Positions 19,502 through 27,556 of a stretch of DNA of 64,000 nucleotides are shown here, piece after piece. The notes beneath the pieces are model-generated. The model saw only the letters and a list, made by a program, of their open reading frames with translations. It searched no databases and was not told the origin of the DNA. Every line of letters begins with the position of its first letter. The stretch's first letter is position 1. This stretch comes from Gottfriedia endophytica (GTDB lineage: Bacteria; Bacillota; Bacilli; Bacillales; Bacillaceae_G). A program made the translations under genes and the position numbers. The stretch covers positions 1 to 64,000 of the forward strand of contig NZ_JAGIYQ010000017.1 of NCBI RefSeq assembly GCF_017814275.1, read 5' to 3'.

Positions 19502-21367
19502 ATGTCTTTATTTGAGGATGTGAAAACGAATTTATTACATCGAATTGAGCATGTTAGACAGCTGCAATCTTCAAATGGTTCATGGGATTTTTGTTTTGAA
19601 GGCCCGATCATTACAGACTGCTTTATGATTATGTTATTAAGAGATTTAAAGATAAATAATGAAGTAGTCATTCAAAAAATAGTAGAAAAACTAATATCAC
19701 TACAACAACCTAATGGATCATGGAGTATTTATAATGATGAAATTGAAGGGAACTTATCAGCAACGATTCAAGCCTATGTCGCATTACTTTTTTCTGGGAA
19801 TTTTAGTAAGGAGCATCCAAGGTTAAAACAAGCTGAGAGCTTTATCCTTAGTAAAGGTGGACTAAATAATGCGCATTTTATGACTAAAATGATGCTTGCA
19901 ATTCATGGGTATTATCAATATCCACCATATTTTTATTTTCCTATGTCCTATTTTCTACTCCCAACTTCCTCACCATTTAACTTATTTGAATTAAGTAATT
20001 ATGCACGAGTTCATCTAATTCCGATGATTATTTGTATAAATAAGCGATTTACATTAAAATCTGAAACGATTCAAAATCTGAATAATTTATTGGTTGATCA
20101 TGAACAATCTTGGTTTAGAGAGGATCGATTTTCTTTTTTTGAATGGATGAAACAAGAAATGAAGGAACTTTTGAAATTACCAGTGTCTATTCATCAATTG
20201 GGATTTCAAACAGCAGAAAAATTCATGTTAAATCGAATAGAATCAAATGGAACTTTATACAGTTATGCCAGTTCAACATTTTATATGATTTATGCTCTTT
20301 TGGCGTTAGGTTATAAGTCTTCCTCTAAAATCATCGAAAATGCAATTCATGGTTTATTTTCCTATCTTCATAATACGGAGAAAGGAATTCATTTACAAAA
20401 TTCTCCCTCAACAGTTTGGGATACCGCTTTACTAAGTTATGCTTTGCAAGAAGCGGGTGTACCGTACACAGATCCAATGATAAATTCATCAATTTCCTAT
20501 CTTAAAGATAGACAACATGTAAGAAAAGGGGACTGGTCAGTTCATGCAAAGAATTTAGAAACAGGTGGATGGGGATTTTCTGATGTAAATCATTTTATAC
20601 CTGATAATGATGATACTAGTGCCAGTTTACGTGCAATTCATCGTCAAGCACAACATGACCTAACTACTTATGATAGTTGGGAAAGGGGATATAAGTGGTT
20701 AATGGGAATGCAAAACAAAGATGGCGGATGGGGAGCATTTGAAAAAAATGTATCAAATAAATGGCTAACTCATTTACCTTTAGAAAGTGCAACTGACGCA
20801 ATTATAGATCCTTCGACAGCTGATTTGACTGGAAGAGTATTAGAGTTTTTAGGTAATTTTGCAGGCTTACATAAAGAAAATCCAAAAATAAAAGCGGCAA
20901 TTCATTGGTTGCTGAAACATCAAGAGAAAAATGGTAGTTGGTATGGCAGGTGGGGAGTTTGCTATCTATATGGTACTTGGGCTGCCGTTACTGGATTAAG
21001 GGCAGTAGGATTACCAGCCGAACATCCTTCGCTTCAAAAATCATTAGATTGGTTAATCAGTATTCAAAGACAAGATGGTGGTTATGGTGAGTCGTGTCGC
21101 TCAAGTGAAGTAGAATCATATGTTGATCTTCCTTTTAGTACGCCGAGTCAAACAGCTTGGGCAATAGATACGTTATTGACGCTATTACCAAAAGATCACC
21201 CAGTTATCGAAAAAGGGATAGTATTCCTTTTAAATCAACATATGCTTGATGATCAGTCGAATAATTATCCGACTGGTTTAGGACTACCAGGTAACTTTTA
21301 TACTCATTATCATAGTTACCAGCATGTTTTTCCAATTCTAGCACTTGGGCACTATTTGAAAAAATAG
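19502..21367 (+). CDS. Squalene-hopene / sporulenol-type terpene cyclase
   Basis: 621 residues, class II triterpene cyclase, close to B. subtilis SqhC (about 630). QW-type repeats recur, for example QSSNGSWDF, QQPNGSWSI, QNKDGGWGAF, QEKNGSWYGRWG and QRQDGGYGES. The acid motif that protonates the substrate reads DNDDTS (residues 368-373) rather than the usual DVDDTA, with both central aspartates kept. The product is either hopene-like or a C35 sporulenol-like terpenoid used in membranes or spores. Sequence alone does not separate these. Ribosome site GGAGGGGG. No other terpene gene is adjacent. Confidence 0.9.
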   Translation: MSLFEDVKTNLLHRIEHVRQLQSSNGSWDFCFEGPIITDCFMIMLLRDLKINNEVVIQKIVEKLISLQQPNGSWSIYNDEIEGNLSATIQAYVALLFSGNFSKEHPRLKQAESFILSKGGLNNAHFMTKMMLAIHGYYQYPPYFYFPMSYFLLPTSSPFNLFELSNYARVHLIPMIICINKRFTLKSETIQNLNNLLVDHEQSWFREDRFSFFEWMKQEMKELLKLPVSIHQLGFQTAEKFMLNRIESNGTLYSYASSTFYMIYALLALGYKSSSKIIENAIHGLFSYLHNTEKGIHLQNSPSTVWDTALLSYALQEAGVPYTDPMINSSISYLKDRQHVRKGDWSVHAKNLETGGWGFSDVNHFIPDNDDTSASLRAIHRQAQHDLTTYDSWERGYKWLMGMQNKDGGWGAFEKNVSNKWLTHLPLESATDAIIDPSTADLTGRVLEFLGNFAGLHKENPKIKAAIHWLLKHQEKNGSWYGRWGVCYLYGTWAAVTGLRAVGLPAEHPSLQKSLDWLISIQRQDGGYGESCRSSEVESYVDLPFSTPSQTAWAIDTLLTLLPKDHPVIEKGIVFLLNQHMLDDQSNNYPTGLGLPGNFYTHYHSYQHVFPILALGHYLKK

Positions 21368-21458
21368 TTGTTAAAATGGATATAAGTAAAATTAAACTAC
21401 TATAATAATATTATGTAAATAAAAGTAATTACTAGAAACTAGAACTTACCTAGTACCT

Positions 21459-21506
21459 AAAAAGGGAAGGGAATAATTCAGTTAACAGCATAAAGAATTT
21501 TCCCTC
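21459..21506 (-). terminator. Minus-strand terminator of the SASP-like gene
   Basis: On the minus strand AGGGAAAATTC pairs with GAATTATTCCCT (two bulges), followed by TCCCTTTTT. Confidence 0.55.
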
Positions 21507-21521
21507 AAAAAATTTTACAAG

Positions 21522-21656
21522 CTATTTCTTTTTATTAAATTGATTAGATAATAACTGTTTCACTTGATTATATGAAAGTCCAGATTGACTATTTAATCTT
21601 CTTACTTCATCAATGTCGGTACCAACTACAGTAAAGTTTTTAGATTTTTCTCGCAT
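21522..21656 (-). CDS. 44-residue protein resembling gamma-type small acid-soluble spore proteins
   Basis: A short minus-strand gene starting MREKSKNFTVVG with AAAGGATG as ribosome site, ending NQFNKKK. The core GTDIDEVRRLNSQSGLSY resembles the repeated GTDxxxVxxxNxxS pattern of Bacillus SASP proteins, so a small spore protein is the best guess. It has its own terminator and lies between two plus-strand genes. The assignment rests on motif resemblance only; sporulation-specific expression would be the test. Confidence 0.55.
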   Translation of the reverse strand: MREKSKNFTVVGTDIDEVRRLNSQSGLSYNQVKQLLSNQFNKKK

Positions 21657-21772
21657 TCTAATCATCCTTTCTTCTCTTATTATTTGCAAAGAAAATTAAA
21701 AAATTCGAATAGCATAATCTTTCTATTTTAATTCATACTACTATTTAGAATGAAATGGAAAGGGTTTCAAAT

Positions 21773-22477
21773 ATGATAAACTTGCCTAGCCAAGTAACTT
21801 TACCTATATCTGGATGGATTATTAGGTCAATTATTGGCTTTATTTATATGATTGTTATCTCAAGATGTCTAGGACAGCGTTCAATATCACAATTAAGGTT
21901 ACTCGATTTCGTTATTGTATTAATGTTGGGAGATATCATTGCAAATCCACTTTCAGATGATACGGTTGAAATGCAAGGTTCTTTAATCACTATTGCAACT
22001 ACTGTAGGTCTATATGTATTAGCAACCATATTTACTTATAAAAATCCTCGATTTCGAAAATTTGTCAGTCCAGAAGCTATTCCATTGGTAACAAAAGGAC
22101 AAATAAATTTTAAAAACTTAAAGAAAGCTAGGTTGACACTTGATGATTTATTATCTGAATTAAGGAAAAACAAAATTGATGACGTATCAAAAGTGGTTCT
22201 GGCAAATTGGGAACCAGGTGGAGTTGTATCCGTATTTCAATTTCCACAGTATGATCCTGTTACAAAAGAAGAATTGAATATTCCTATAAATGCATTTATT
22301 GAATCAAGAGCCGTTATTAAAGATGGAGTTATTGATAATAAAGCATTATATTTTTTTGAGAAAAGTGAAACATGGTTAAAACAAAAATTAAAGGAAAATT
22401 ACTCGGTTTCAATTGAGGAAGTGTTGTTGGCAACACTAAGTGAGAAAGAGGAAGTTAAGATATATTTATATAAGTAA
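21773..22477 (+). CDS. DUF421 membrane protein (YetF/YrbG-like)
   Basis: 234 residues. Three N-terminal transmembrane segments (about 12-32, 40-58, 63-85) include the family signature GQRSISQLRLLDFVIVLMLGD, in which RSISQL and the LLDF-V/I-GD stretch are typical. A soluble DUF421 domain follows (about 90-234; PEAIPLVTKGQINFKNLKKARLTLDDLLSELR). Such proteins occur in spore-formers, some under sporulation control, and their function is unknown. AAAGGG at 21761-21766 fits ATG 21773 rather than ATG 21755. A two-way terminator separates it from the convergent YocH-like gene. Confidence 0.8.
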   Translation: MINLPSQVTLPISGWIIRSIIGFIYMIVISRCLGQRSISQLRLLDFVIVLMLGDIIANPLSDDTVEMQGSLITIATTVGLYVLATIFTYKNPRFRKFVSPEAIPLVTKGQINFKNLKKARLTLDDLLSELRKNKIDDVSKVVLANWEPGGVVSVFQFPQYDPVTKEELNIPINAFIESRAVIKDGVIDNKALYFFEKSETWLKQKLKENYSVSIEEVLLATLSEKEEVKIYLYK

Positions 22478-22488
22478 GTAGAAAAACA

Positions 22489-22518
22489 TAAAAAAACAGC
22501 CAGAAAAGGCTGTTTTTT
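22489..22518. terminator. Bidirectional terminator
   Basis: AAAAAACAGCC/GGCTGTTTTTT with loop AGAAAA; it serves the DUF421 gene and the convergent LysM-3D gene. Confidence 0.9.
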
Positions 22519-22519
22519 A

Positions 22520-23068
22520 TTACTTATAAACTTTTACAGTAACGGTTCTTATACCCCATTGATTTGCTTTGTACTCACTAGGCATTAAAATATCAATACG
22601 ATTTCCTTTAATCGCACCGCCTGTATCTGCAGCGATTGCGTAGCCATAACCCTCAACATATACTTTTGAACCTAATGGAATAACTCTAGGATCTACTGAT
22701 ATAACTTTTAAATTTGGGTTTTTCTTTAAATTAATTCCCGTTGCAGATTTACCACTACATCCTTTACAAGTTGCAGTGTATGCCGATGCTCTTACTTTAA
22801 TAACCTTGTAAGTTTTTAAACTAGTACTTTTTGTTTTTTCTGCTGTTCCGGACGTTTTAGGGTTAATTTGTAATATTTGATTTGGTTTAATATTGTCTGA
22901 TGAAAGCCTGTTCCATTTTTTGATTTCTGCAATACTTACATGTTTGTTGTGAGAGATTTTCCATAAGGAATCTCCTTCTTTAACTTTGTAAGTAGAGGCA
23001 AAAGCGTTACTTGAAAAACCAACAGTAAAAAGAACCGTTGCCATCAAACTTGCTGCGATTTTCTTCAT
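22520..23068 (-). CDS. Secreted LysM-3D domain cell-wall protein (YocH-like)
   Basis: 182 residues. A signal peptide (1-25, ending NAFAS) is followed by one LysM module (STYKVKEGDSLWKISHN to ILQINP, about 25-68), a Ser/Thr/Lys linker, and a C-terminal 3D domain (about 88-182) with the family aspartates in SVDPRVIPLGSKV, AIAADTGGAIKG and RIDILMP. LysM binds peptidoglycan and the 3D domain is the lytic-transglycosylase-like fold of YocH and MltA. YocH of B. subtilis has two LysM modules and belongs to the WalRK regulon; this one has one. A WalR-like repeat lies upstream. Confidence 0.85.
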   Translation of the reverse strand: MKKIAASLMATVLFTVGFSSNAFASTYKVKEGDSLWKISHNKHVSIAEIKKWNRLSSDNIKPNQILQINPKTSGTAEKTKSTSLKTYKVIKVRASAYTATCKGCSGKSATGINLKKNPNLKVISVDPRVIPLGSKVYVEGYGYAIAADTGGAIKGNRIDILMPSEYKANQWGIRTVTVKVYK

Positions 23069-23085
23069 ACGAAACTCCCTTTTTA

Positions 23086-23130
23086 TATTGTATTAATACA
23101 ATACCAATAAAATATGACAGGTTGATGACA
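23086..23130 (-). promoter_or_regulatory. Possible WalR box and palindrome upstream of the LysM-3D gene
   Basis: Minus strand: TGTCAT-N5-TGTCAT (23114-23130) has the spacing of a WalR direct repeat (TGTWAH-N5-TGTWAH) with one base off in each half. Nearer the gene lies a perfect 18-bp palindrome, TATTGTATTAATACAATA (23086-23103). Confidence 0.4.
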
Positions 23131-23306
23131 AGCATTTGAATATTGTATTACAAAAAAAAGAGTAATGTTACTTTTATCTGAAAATTCAAACTAATACCCT
23201 TAGTCATTGGGTGTTCTTCACCTACTTATTTTTAAATTAGTAGTTCAATAGACTAAATTTTAAGAATATTATATAATAATCTCATATTTCATAAGGGGTG
23301 ATTAGA

Positions 23307-25088
23307 TTGTCTACAAATACATACTCATTAACATGGGACTTGGATGTGTTTTTTAAAGATGGCAGTGAATCTACAGAATTTGAAAATTATTTAGCTAGTC
23401 TTGAAGATTCTATTAATGATTTAACTGAAGAAGTAAAAAGTTTTACACCTCCTCAATCAGCTTCAAATAAAGAGGAGCTTAAATCAATTCTTTCATTATT
23501 TGTAAAGAATCTAAAAAGTATTTCTCAAGCAAGTTCATTTATAGGTTGTTTACAAGCACAAAATATGTTGGATCGAAAAGCAGATTTATTAGAAGGTAAA
23601 ATATCACAGTTGTATGCAAATGTAGAAACATCTTTAACAGCATTTAACGTAAAATTAACTGAAATTAAAGAAGAACTTTGGACAGAATTATTAGCATCAG
23701 ATGAATTTAAAGAGATTGCATTTGTGTTAAATGAGTCTCGTGAAAAAGCATTAAGCAGTTTATCATACGAGCAAGAGGCATTAATTACTGCTTTATCTGT
23801 TGATGGTTATCATAGTTGGGGACAAATGTATGATACAGTTGTAAGTAGAATGAAAATTGAGCATGGTGGTAAAGAACTATCCGTTGGTCAAGCTTCAAAT
23901 GTATTCTCTTCAAAAGATCGTAATGAACGAAAAGAAATGTTCGAAAAATGGGAGACTACTTGGGGAGCAGAAGAAGATTACTTTGGAAAAATTTTAAACC
24001 ACTTAGCTGGATTCAGGTTAAGTGTTTATAAACAAAGAGGTTGGGATGAGGTATTAAGTGAACCTCTTAAGATTAATCGAATGAAACAAGAAACACTTGA
24101 TGCAATGTGGGGAGCAATAAGTGACTATAAAGGGGAATTTGTTAAGTATTTAGATAGAAAAGCACAAATTCTTAATGTAAATAAATTAAGTTGGTACGAT
24201 TTAGATGCCCCAGTTGCTGATATTGATTCATCAGTTTCATATACTGAGGGAGCTGAATTTATTTTAGATCAGTTTAATCAATTTGGTGATGAGCTAACAA
24301 AGTTTACAAAAAAATCATTTGAAGACTCATGGATTGAAGCGGAAGATCGTCCTGGTAAACGTCCAGGAGGATTTTGTACAGATTTTCCAGAAAGTAAACA
24401 ATCTAGAATTTTCATGACTTTCTCTGGTACTCCTTCAAACGTGTCAACTTTAGCACATGAATTAGGTCATGCATTCCATTCTTTTGCAATGAGAGATGTA
24501 AATCCATTAAATCAAAGCTATGCGATGAATGTAGCTGAAACAGCTTCTACATTTGCAGAAATGATTGTTGCAGACGCAGCTGTTAAAAATGCAAAATCAG
24601 AAGAAGAAAAGCTTGCGTTATTAGAGGATAAACTTCAGCGTAGTGTTGCATTTTATATGAATATTCACGCGCGTTTCTTATTCGAAACACGTTTTTATGA
24701 AACACGTAAAAAAGGTATTGTTAGTTCAGAAAAAATTAGTGAACTAATGGAAGAAGCACAAAAAGAGGCATATTGTGGGGCTTTAGAAGAGTATCATCCA
24801 CATTTCTGGGCGTCTAAGTTACATTTCTTTATTACTGGTGTACCTTTCTATAATTTCCCATATACATTTGGCTATTTATTCTCATTAGGTATTTATGCTA
24901 AAGCTTTAGAAGAGGGGAAACAATTCGAACAAAAATACATTGCTCTATTAAAAGATACAGCTTGTATGACTGTTGAAGACTTAGCACAAAAACATTTAGG
25001 TGTAGATTTAACAAAACGTGATTTCTGGGAACAAGCTGTAAAACTTTCAGTTAAAGATGTTGAAGAGTTCTTAGAGTTAACTAAATAA
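23307..25088 (+). CDS. M3-family oligoendopeptidase (PepF type)
   Basis: 593 residues, cytoplasmic zinc metallopeptidase. The catalytic motif is HELGH (384-388) in STLAHELGHAFHSF, with the third ligand in the downstream NVAETASTFAEM segment. The N-terminal helical half (SLTWDLDVFF start) is typical of M3B enzymes. It should cleave short peptides of several residues in the cytosol. GTG 23298 opens the frame, but AAGGGGTG fits the TTG at 23307. It ends at a terminator. It is only loosely related to the second M3 peptidase at 40863. Confidence 0.9.
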   Translation: MSTNTYSLTWDLDVFFKDGSESTEFENYLASLEDSINDLTEEVKSFTPPQSASNKEELKSILSLFVKNLKSISQASSFIGCLQAQNMLDRKADLLEGKISQLYANVETSLTAFNVKLTEIKEELWTELLASDEFKEIAFVLNESREKALSSLSYEQEALITALSVDGYHSWGQMYDTVVSRMKIEHGGKELSVGQASNVFSSKDRNERKEMFEKWETTWGAEEDYFGKILNHLAGFRLSVYKQRGWDEVLSEPLKINRMKQETLDAMWGAISDYKGEFVKYLDRKAQILNVNKLSWYDLDAPVADIDSSVSYTEGAEFILDQFNQFGDELTKFTKKSFEDSWIEAEDRPGKRPGGFCTDFPESKQSRIFMTFSGTPSNVSTLAHELGHAFHSFAMRDVNPLNQSYAMNVAETASTFAEMIVADAAVKNAKSEEEKLALLEDKLQRSVAFYMNIHARFLFETRFYETRKKGIVSSEKISELMEEAQKEAYCGALEEYHPHFWASKLHFFITGVPFYNFPYTFGYLFSLGIYAKALEEGKQFEQKYIALLKDTACMTVEDLAQKHLGVDLTKRDFWEQAVKLSVKDVEEFLELTK

Positions 25089-25099
25089 TTTTATTTTTA

Positions 25100-25127
25100 A
25101 GCTCGTTATTTAATAGCGGGCTTTTTC
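25100..25127 (+). terminator. Terminator after the M3 peptidase gene
   Basis: 10-bp stem AGCTCGTTAT/ATAGCGGGCT with G-T pairs and TTTTT. Confidence 0.85.
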
Positions 25128-25132
25128 TATGA

Positions 25133-25157
25133 AACGGGCAGGATAGCTCAATAAGGA
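25133..25157 (+). repeat. Dispersed repeat motif, copy E
   Basis: AACGGGCAGGATAGCTCAAT continuing AAGGA; best match to the window-wide consensus. It lies right behind a terminator. Confidence 0.55.
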
Positions 25158-25214
25158 ATGATGGGATTTTATGATGATATTTTGGTAATACATATTATTT
25201 TTTGGAGATGAACA

Positions 25215-25535
25215 ATGAAAAAGATTCTAATTGTATTGATTTTTACTTCTCTTTTGGTAATTACAGCTTGCGGAGGTCCTTTTACATCAACATCTTCTTA
25301 TTTGTATGTAGTTAAAAAAGGACATTCAAAGGATTATAAAGAAGTGTGGATAATAGCATTTAACCCAAATAATAAAAAAGAGCAAGAGAAAATAAAAATT
25401 ATGGTCAAAGAACCAATGGTTTGGAATTTGATTGAAGTGAATAAAACCTATTTTACAAGTTATTCTAAGGAAGGAGATAATCCTTGGAAATTAGATCAGA
25501 TAAACTATCCTGGTGACAACGATACAATGAGATAA
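25215..25535 (+). CDS. Small lipoprotein, unknown
   Basis: 106 residues. A lipoprotein signal peptide with lipobox VITAC (Cys at about 19) follows a basic start MKKI. The mature part is polar with a repeated KE/KK pattern and no recognised domain. It should be anchored to the outer face of the cytoplasmic membrane. Ribosome site TGGAGATG. It may be cotranscribed with the next hypothetical gene, although a repeat motif lies between them. Confidence 0.6.
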   Translation: MKKILIVLIFTSLLVITACGGPFTSTSSYLYVVKKGHSKDYKEVWIIAFNPNNKKEQEKIKIMVKEPMVWNLIEVNKTYFTSYSKEGDNPWKLDQINYPGDNDTMR

Positions 25536-25561
25536 TGAAGTGAATTTAGTTAGTCCTATTG

Positions 25562-25585
25562 AACTGGCAGTATAGTTGAAATAGA
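25562..25585 (+). repeat. Dispersed repeat motif, copy F
   Basis: AACTGGCAGTATAGTTGAAA, same core as the other copies. Confidence 0.45.
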
Positions 25586-25659
25586 GAGGTCTTAATGAGA
25601 TTAAATGGAATATTATTAGAGTGATAAATACATTTATTTCAACTAAGGTGGGGTAAGGA

Positions 25660-26118
25660 GTGTCTAAACGAAAAAAGTACTTGTTGTTTGGCATTATTGG
25701 AGTAGTGTTAATTGCTATTACATTTTCCTATTATATGATCCCAATAAATGCCGATACAGTATTTTCTGAGAGGAATCTGAATAAAATTGATAATATTCAT
25801 TTCAGTACCTATAAAGACGACGCATATGCACATTCGTTTGAAGTAGATTTTAAGAAACCATCAGAAATCAATCGAATTTTAGAGACATTGCATCAATCCA
25901 AATATACTAGGGTTCTTGGATATAATAATATTAGAAATGATGGAAAATTTTTATCCATGTTTTTAGGACCCAAAAACGTTATTTTAGATATTAACGAACA
26001 TGGTTATTTAAGAATTGATGAACACACCTATAAGTTAACTGATAATCAATCAAAAATATTTAATGAACTGTATAAAATTCTTGTTGCTGACCATAAACCA
26101 GTCAATGAATGGTATTAA
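25660..26118 (+). CDS. Membrane-anchored or exported hypothetical protein
   Basis: 152 residues. The basic N-terminus SKRKK and a hydrophobic helix (about 7-26) form a signal anchor. The rest (HFSTYKDDAYAHSFEVDFKKPSEINRILETL and on) looks like a compact extracytoplasmic alpha/beta domain of a Bacillus-only family that I cannot name. It starts at GTG 25660, with GGTGGGG ahead. No catalytic residues are apparent. Confidence 0.5.
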   Translation: MSKRKKYLLFGIIGVVLIAITFSYYMIPINADTVFSERNLNKIDNIHFSTYKDDAYAHSFEVDFKKPSEINRILETLHQSKYTRVLGYNNIRNDGKFLSMFLGPKNVILDINEHGYLRIDEHTYKLTDNQSKIFNELYKILVADHKPVNEWY

Positions 26119-26215
26119 TTTTAATATACAAACTACCTTTTTATTGTTTTAACTGGCTGATATTTAGTGTTAGTAATATCGAATTTATCGTTTTTATAGG
26201 AGGATGAGAAATTAA

Positions 26216-26569
26216 ATGAAACATTATTTAGAATTTATTGTGGATGTGAAGCCTTATCAAGCGGTGCAACTAATTTTTGAAGACCAAGAATTGAAGTCTA
26301 ATTTGATTTTTGAGGATTATAAAGTTACTGAGGTTGATGAGAAAGAGATTGCTATTTTAGTATTTGAAAAATACTTCTTAAGGAATAATAGTACAGCTAC
26401 ATTGACAGTTACTATTGATAATTTTAGTGGGGTGACACTTGTTAAGTGTATATCATCAGGTAATGGAGAAGGCCTATTCGATATTGGTTGGGGAGCAGGA
26501 AAAAGTTTTATTAAACCGTTAAGAAAAAAACTGGAATCTAACATTATTGAAATAACTAAGGAAACATAA
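26216..26569 (+). CDS. DUF6054-like small soluble protein
   Basis: 117 residues without signal or membrane segments. A strand-rich domain ends in a Gly-rich loop GNGEGLFDIGWGAGKSF, followed by an amphipathic helix (IKPLRKKLESNII). This layout resembles DUF6054 proteins of Firmicutes, whose function is unknown. Ribosome site AGGAGG. A terminator follows at 26626. Confidence 0.5.
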   Translation: MKHYLEFIVDVKPYQAVQLIFEDQELKSNLIFEDYKVTEVDEKEIAILVFEKYFLRNNSTATLTVTIDNFSGVTLVKCISSGNGEGLFDIGWGAGKSFIKPLRKKLESNIIEITKET

Positions 26570-26625
26570 TCACAAGTGTAGGGTTGTTTCTTATTCAATT
26601 AAAGCATGCTTTAGATGCATAACTG

Positions 26626-26650
26626 GGACTACTTTGGTAGTCCTTTTTGC
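26626..26650 (+). terminator. Intrinsic terminator
   Basis: 7-bp stem GGACTAC/GTAGTCC, loop TTTG, then TTTTT. A palindrome AAAGCATGCTTT lies just upstream. Confidence 0.8.
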
Positions 26651-26843
26651 ATTGTAACTTGAAGATTAAATGATGAAATTTTTGCTAAAAAGGAAAAAAA
26701 TGGCTATTTATAGAAATAGTTAAAATGATAACTATATTTGGATGTAAATAAAGGTTAAAAAGGTACTTTAACTTTGTAAATAAAATAGAAGAAAAAAATT
26801 TTGTAAGTTTGCAACTTATTTAGATATAAGTGGAGGTGTCCAA

Positions 26844-27150
26844 TTGAAAAAAGTATCTTACTATTTATTGTGATTCTTTCTTTATTTTCGTTAATTGGAT
26901 GTGGGAAAAGTAAAGAGGAACACATTAAAGGTGTAGCTTATGCAAGTCTAACAATGTCTGAAAAGCCGAGATCAGTAATAAAAATGGCGTTGTGAGAAAA
27001 ATAATATCAATACCAGGAAGTGCTACGATATTTACTAAAAACTATCAAAAAGACGAATTGTATTCTGTTACAATTGAAGATAGTTTAGTGGTTTATGTAG
27101 ATGGAGTGAAAAATAAAATAATCGCAACGACACAAATAATAAAGAATTAA
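26844..27150 (+). pseudogene. Frameshifted lipoprotein gene
   Basis: A TTG with ribosome site GGAGGTG begins MKKVSYYLL and stops at once. One base off, the reading continues as a lipoprotein signal ending SLIGCGKSKEEH. It runs to MSEKPRSVIKMAL and stops; a second shift resumes NGVVRKIISIPGSATIF through to IIKN at 27150. Two frameshifts in about 300 bp indicate a decayed lipoprotein of about 100 residues. Sequencing error is the alternative, but two independent shifts make that less likely. Confidence 0.6.
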
Positions 27151-27171
27151 CTCATGTGCTAGTTGAAGTTA

Positions 27172-27200
27172 ACGAGTTACTTGATGTAGCTCGTTTTTTA
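27172..27200 (+). terminator. Terminator behind the broken lipoprotein gene
   Basis: 9-bp stem ACGAGTTAC/GTAGCTCGT, then TTTTTTA. Confidence 0.85.
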
Positions 27201-27206
27201 TTGAAG

Positions 27207-27229
27207 TAACCGACAGAATAGTTGAATCA
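27207..27229 (+). repeat. Dispersed repeat motif, copy G
   Basis: TAACCGACAGAATAGTTGAA, again immediately behind a terminator. A short open remnant without a start (ending at 27360) follows; I cannot assign it. Confidence 0.5.
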
Positions 27230-27388
27230 TTTATTACGGTCAACATTCCCTATATGTCTCTTCTCTTAGGTATAAAGTCAGGAAATGGAGTATTGTCTTT
27301 ACCTAGAGTAAAGGTAAATGTAACAATTGCTGGGATGGGAACTATTAAGCAATCGAGTTAAAATAATAACTGTAATTCAGAAAAAATT

Positions 27389-27414
27389 AGGACCCTTTTG
27401 AGGTCCTTTCTTTA
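27389..27414 (+). terminator. Intrinsic terminator upstream of the MocR gene
   Basis: AGGACC/GGTCCT stem with loop CTTTTGA, then TTCTTT. No intact gene precedes it. Confidence 0.65.
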
Positions 27415-27556
27415 GTTTTTATTTTTATTTATTCAAAGATTTTAAATGGTATCTTTATAGTGCCACACCATACCACAAGACGGTAAAAATACATATTGTG
27501 TGGACCTTTTGGAATTGGTGCAAATATGAAAAAATGTTAGCAAGGGGATGAATGAA

